Of a stretch of DNA of 64,000 bases, positions 59,690-64,000 are shown piece by piece. The DNA is taken from the NCBI GenBank assembly GCA_030704615.1, contig CM060734.1:27978042-28042041 (forward strand). The letters are read 5' to 3'. This DNA is from Takakia lepidozioides. Taxonomy: Eukaryota > Streptophyta > Takakiopsida > Takakiales > Takakiaceae. The notes below the pieces were generated by a model. That model was not told the DNA's origin. It did no database searches and saw nothing but the letters and a program-made list of their open reading frames with translations. The first letter of the stretch is position 1. The number at the start of each line of letters is the position of its first letter. The translations under genes and the position numbers were made by a program.

Positions 59690-62675
59690 TCAAGGTTCTT
59701 GGAATTGCCAGACGGTTGTAAAGAAAACATTCTTAAGAGAGTGCATGATGCTGACCCTGAGTGGGGTCTGGAGAAAGGAGTGATAAAGATTTATCAGGTG
59801 GCCTGTAGAAGAAGAGCACGTTGGTTACCAACACTGGTTTATGTGATAGCATTGCTAGCCATTAAGCGAGTAGAGTTTGAAGGCTGGGAGGTTAGAAAAG
59901 TGAATGTTTATACTCATATGCATGAAGAGCTTGTACTGGTAAAGAATTGGATTCCAAAGGATATTTTTGTGGATCAAACTCACACCAAGAACAGCTTTCC
60001 AGACTTGTTTGCCATATGGTTATATGGTAACGGAGACTTCTAGTATAGCCAAGGGTGCATTTAAGCTTGAAAGAATCCCAGGCATATACGAGAGATATTA
60101 CTGAAGAGGTTTTGGTTATTGCCACATTAAAAGAAATGAAAGACATGGGACATGAGTGATGAAAGAGAAGCTAGACGCCAGAGATATTCAGCAAAAGAGA
60201 AAGCTATCTGAAAGCTAATTATCCATATCTTTGGGAGAGAGGAATAGACATAGGGGAATCATCTGGACCTCTCACACCATTAAGATCAGAGAGTACATCA
60301 CCCATACAGGAAGAACTAGAGTTGGATGCCACTCCTTCTTTTCTTTGCAAGAAAGATTAAGGGAATTGGTACGGAAAGAAGATCAATCACAAGGTGAAAG
60401 ATCTGAGGTACATCCCTGGATAAAAGATTTGACAGAAATCTTTGATAAGAGTTTGCATGGAACACCAAAAGCAGGAACCCCAGTTTCTGAAGCGGAAGGT
60501 GAAGAAGGAGGAGAGGATGTGGCAGAGCCAACGGAGAGTTCAGACTCTCCAACACCATTGCAGTTGAGTTACATGAGTGAAGAAGAAACCCAAGGGCAGA
60601 ACTTGGAGGATGAAAATAGAGAGAAGAAATTGGAAGAGGAAGAGTATGAAGAAGTAGACCCCACAGCTGAGGTTGAGACTACAACCAGGACATCCCAACC
60701 CGTTGGACCTGGATCAAGTGGCACTTGGATCACAGGCCAACGAAGGTGTCGGCTCAGGGGGATCAGGCGGGCTTCCTGGATCTGGTTCTGGGGGGACAGG
60801 GAGTGTGGAAGTAGTGCAACTGGAGCTGGGAATACTGTGAATATCGTGGGGCCAGTAGCAGGGAGTGCTCAAGGGCCACCACTTGGTGGAAGATCCACCG
60901 CAACAACAACAGGTCCTGAAGGACCAGCACCAGCAAGGGTGCAGCACCTGTCAGTGGGCAGAAGGTAGGGCCACAGATGGCGTTACAAACCAACATGGGC
61001 AAAACCACATTTTCCAATATATTCAGAAAAGGGGATCCCGATGTACACATTAGCCAATTTGAGCACATGTGTATAGTGAACAATGAGAATGGCGATGATG
61101 CCAAGATGAGATTGTTTCCTTGTTCACTTATCAAGAAAGCAAGTGAATGGTATGCAAGATTCCCTGATAATCATTTCCTAACATGGAATGGCTTGAATAC
61201 AGCATTCCGAATAGGTTCAGGACAAGTAAACTGAGGATGAAGTGTATGGAAGTTTACAACAGTTAATGCAAAAAAAGCATGAAACTGTTGAGGAGTATAT
61301 GGAAAAGATGGAATTGATGATGAAAAAGCTGGCTGTTGTACCAACACCAGGTTTACAGAAGACTTGGTTTGTGAGTGGACTAAGACCAGAGTTGCAAAGA
61401 AAGTGGATATGTTACCCCATAATACAGTGGAGGAGGCATTTGAAACTGCAAACAGAATTGAGCAATTGGGAATGCTCAAGAGAGAGAAAAGGGATGATGA
61501 GGACTCTGAGGATGAGTCAGATGAAGAAGAAGAGCAAGAACTAAAAAGGAAGAGTAAGAGAAAGGAGAAGTTGAAGAGGGATAACTATGAGAAAAGATTA
61601 GAAGAAATCTTGAAGAAGTATGCCACGGAGGCTGCAACACATTGGAGGAAGGGTGTTTGGTGTGCAAAGTGCCAAAATGAAGGCCATACCACCACTGAAT
61701 GCCACATGAAGGAGAAACACTGTACTATCTATAAAATGGATAACCATTCTACTGAGAATTGTTACTACAACAGAAGGACAGCTGCAAGAGAACCTAGGCA
61801 AGTAAGGGTGCATCAGGGTGCAGCCCCAGTCAAGAAGAAACAATGATCGGGACCACTATGGTAGGTCTGGTGGTTATAACAATGGCATGGAAGGGAGAGG
61901 TAATTCAAGAGGGAATTACTAAGGAAATTCCAGAGGCAACTATCAGGGTAATCCAAGGGGGAATTATCAGCCCGGGAATCAGGATTACAGAAATTCTCCA
62001 AGAGCAGACCAAGGGCGAGGACCCAATGGTGAAGAACTGTGTTACTATTGTAATCAGCCAGGACATTGCAAGGCAGCCTGTTCATTCTGGATTAGACACC
62101 AGAATGAGATGAGTGCTCCTGTGAATGAGGGCCCAGTGGTGGCAGCTCACATGGTTAGGCCATGTGTTGTACCAGAAGTAAGTACAATGATAGTAACAAG
62201 AAGCAAAGCCAAACCAATACCTCCAGTAGTTGAGGAAGATGATGATAATGGAAATGGTAGTGATATGCCTGAAGATGATGAGGCTTGGAGAGATGAGAAG
62301 GAACTGCACAAAGAAGTGGCAGATACCATAAGGGAAATGCAGAAGAGTACTGATATTCCTGTGGCAGATTCCTCTGATTCTGATGGAGAAGAAGAAGTGA
62401 GTGAGGATGAAAGGAAGAAAGAAGCTGCAGACATGCAAAGTAATGAAGGGACTTTGGCTGAAGTAATATGCCAGACCAAAGCAGAGATTACCATTGGACA
62501 GCTATTGAGATACAAATTACCACAAAGAAATCTAGTAGATTACCTGCTACGAGAAGACCTCGAGGGGTCAGAGAGTATGACTGGAGAGGAGGACTGGATG
62601 AGGAGCATGAAGCTACCCTGTTTACTGCACACCCAGAGTGGGAGTAGGTTACAGAGATGCGGCTGGAAGGCCTAA
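59690..62675 (+). pseudogene. Gag region of the right-hand gypsy element
   Basis: Open pieces include a leading domain (KGVIKIYQVACRRRARWLP, 59699-60043) that I do not recognise, an acidic/Ser-rich linker (60231-60968), the gag helix domain (DVHISQFEHMCIVNNENGD and KKASEWYARFPDNHF, 60977-61234, continuing in another frame from 61235 with HETVEEYMEKMELMM), then KRKSKRKEK and zinc knuckles CAKCQNEGHTTTEC, CTIYKMDNHSTENC (second Cys lost) and, in a third frame, CYYCNQPGHCKAAC near 62040. Between the last two lies an RGN-repeat (GRGNSRGNY units) with one TAA where CAA would fit. An acidic stretch to 62675 leads into pol. No clear protease DTG/DSG motif is visible. Confidence 0.65.
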
Positions 62676-64000
62676 GTTGTTTAAGAGGTATCTGCTGTGG
62701 TGTAGTGTCAGCAACACCAATTGAAGAGGAAACCAGCAGTTACCCATCACATTTCTATGAAGAAAGAGAAGGAGAAATGGAAATCCTAGAGGAACCAGCC
62801 ACTGTGAGTTTACAGGAGGAAGTGGTGACTGGTTGGACAATCACAGCTGATGAGCAGGTGAGAGAAGTGAATGTGGGAACTAAAGAGGAACCAAGGATGG
62901 TGAAGGTAGGAGCTGATTTGGAGCCAGAATTCTTTGAAGAAGCTAAGAGTTTGTTCATCAAATACAGAGATGTATTTGCTTGGAACTACGAGGATCTAAA
63001 AGGGATACCACCTGAAGATTGTCAGCATAAGATTGAACTGGAACCAGGATCAGTACCAATCAAGCAGGCAAGGTACAGAATGAATCCCAACAGAAGGTTG
63101 GAAAAGAGATCAAGAAATTGGCTGAGGCTAAGTTTATACCCAATAGAGTATACAACTTGGTTGTCATCCTTGTGATAGTTCCCAGAAGAATGGTAAACTA
63201 AGAGTTTGTGTGAACTACAAGAAGCTGAATGCTTGTACGAAGAAAGATCCTTTCCATTTGCCATTCACAGAAGCAGTATTGGACACTGTGGCAGGCCATG
63301 AGAGGTACTCATTCATGGATGGCTTCAGTGGTTATAATCAAGTGCAAGTGGCTGAAGAAGACCAAGGAAAGATAGCTTTCATCACAGACTGGGGTGCTTA
63401 TGCATACAAAGTCATGCCCTTTGGACTTTGTAATGCACCAGCAACCTTTCAGAGAGTGATAAGTGAATATTTCATGAGTATCTGGATGATTTCATGCAGG
63501 TGTTCTTGGATGATTTCAATGTGTACAGAGATGAGCACTTGCATAAATTGGAGTTATGTCTGGCCAGATGCAGGATGAGAGGTCTGGGCCTGAATCCAGA
63601 GAAGTGTACTTTCTGTGTGAACTCAGGGGTGTTTCTGGGACACATTGTGTGTAAGAGGGGACTTCTTGTGGATCCCAAGAAAATAGAGGCCATTAAAGCC
63701 TCTCCACCACCAGTGAATGTTAAGAGTCTAAGGAGATTCCTTGGGCAAACCAGTTATATAGAAGATTTGTCAGACGGTATGCACAGATAGCAGCACCATT
63801 GAGCAAACTTCTGAAGAAAGATGCAAAGATGCAGTGTTGCATGGAACCTGAATGTCAACAGGCTTTTGAGGAACTTACATTGTCAGTAACAACTACACCT
63901 GTGCTAATTAATCCTCACTGGCAGGAAATATTTCATGTCATTGTGATGCTTCTGGAGAGCACTAGGAGCAGTGTTAGCCCAAAATGTTACAGGAAGGATA
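62657..64000 (+). pseudogene. Reverse transcriptase and start of RNase H, right-hand gypsy
   Basis: 62657-63175 carries the RT leader (FIKYRDVFAWNYEDLKGIPP, then HKIELEPGSVPIKQARYRMN). After a frameshift, 63210 on gives NYKKLNACTKKDPFHLPF, FMDGFSGYNQV and PFGLCNAPATFQRV. The active-site box reads FLDDFNVYRDE, with F in place of Y. The thumb and connection follow (FLGHIVCKRGLLVDPKKI, LRRFLGQTSY), and from about 63770, in another frame, come AAPLSKLLKKDAK and CDASGEALGAVLAQN of RNase H. It is cut by the right edge. Confidence 0.8.

Larger units (their letters stand above)
59544..64000 (+). mobile_element. Gypsy element, 5' part, running off the window
   Basis: LTR 3, PBS, gag and pol in order on the plus strand. 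All frames are broken by small indels. The pol frame is cut by the window edge within RNase H. Coding style (acidic and Glu-rich linkers, three zinc knuckles) differs from the PHD-type and chromodomain-type elements, so this is a third gypsy lineage. Confidence 0.75.

Noticed and set aside
1-64000. tRNA, rRNA or other structured RNA genes
   Set aside because: I looked for tRNA-like arms and conserved rRNA segments by eye and found none convincing. A covariance search would be needed to exclude small RNAs.

Overview
This is a eukaryotic, repeat-dominated stretch from the plant lineage. Its one clean host gene is an intron-rich DEAD-box helicase of the DDX6/DHH1 family whose sequence matches land-plant RH6/RH8/RH12 proteins closely. 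Long introns, nested LTR and non-LTR retrotransposons, and stop codons that look like CHG/CG deamination all fit a large streptophyte genome. A charophyte such as Chara is my best guess, but the window alone cannot prove it.

Layout: 1-1947 (-) is the first copy of an unusual family with a ParB-like motif. 2841-6271 (+) is a decayed SWIM-zinc-finger transposase. 6970-17834 (-) is a gypsy-type LTR element with a C-terminal PHD finger and a repeat-rich leader. 17835-20428 (+) is LINE copy A, which abuts the integrase, chromodomain and LTR end of chromovirus A (20428-23432). 24411-25000 is a 96-bp satellite built on a palindrome. 25666-30885 (+) is the helicase. 33544-34905 (-) is a second transposase fragment, followed by LINE fragment B (34925-35400). 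LINE C (36424-37667, -) abuts chromovirus B (37668-40863), and an inverted LTR piece lies at 42356-43083. 44148-48122 (+) is the second, longer copy of the ParB-like family, ending in what looks like the C-terminal part of a beta-class DNA methyltransferase. It is followed by a cluster of perfect or near-perfect palindromes (48260-48944). An unknown 278-codon ORF sits at 49414-50250. From 50.7 kb to the right edge lies a nest of LTR elements: a coiled-coil ORF riddled with in-frame TAG codons, three related LTRs in both orientations, two gag regions, and a gypsy pol running off the end.

The most interesting signal is the ParB-like/methyltransferase-like gene at 44.1-48.1 kb. One palindrome family (arms GGAAATGCGG and CCGCATTTCC) occurs inside two of its introns and as an array just downstream. 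The paralogue at the left edge carries a different four-copy motif, centred on CGTTAACG, in its first intron. Domain calls are from motif reading only. Both copies contain breaks, so activity must come, if at all, from relatives elsewhere in the genome.
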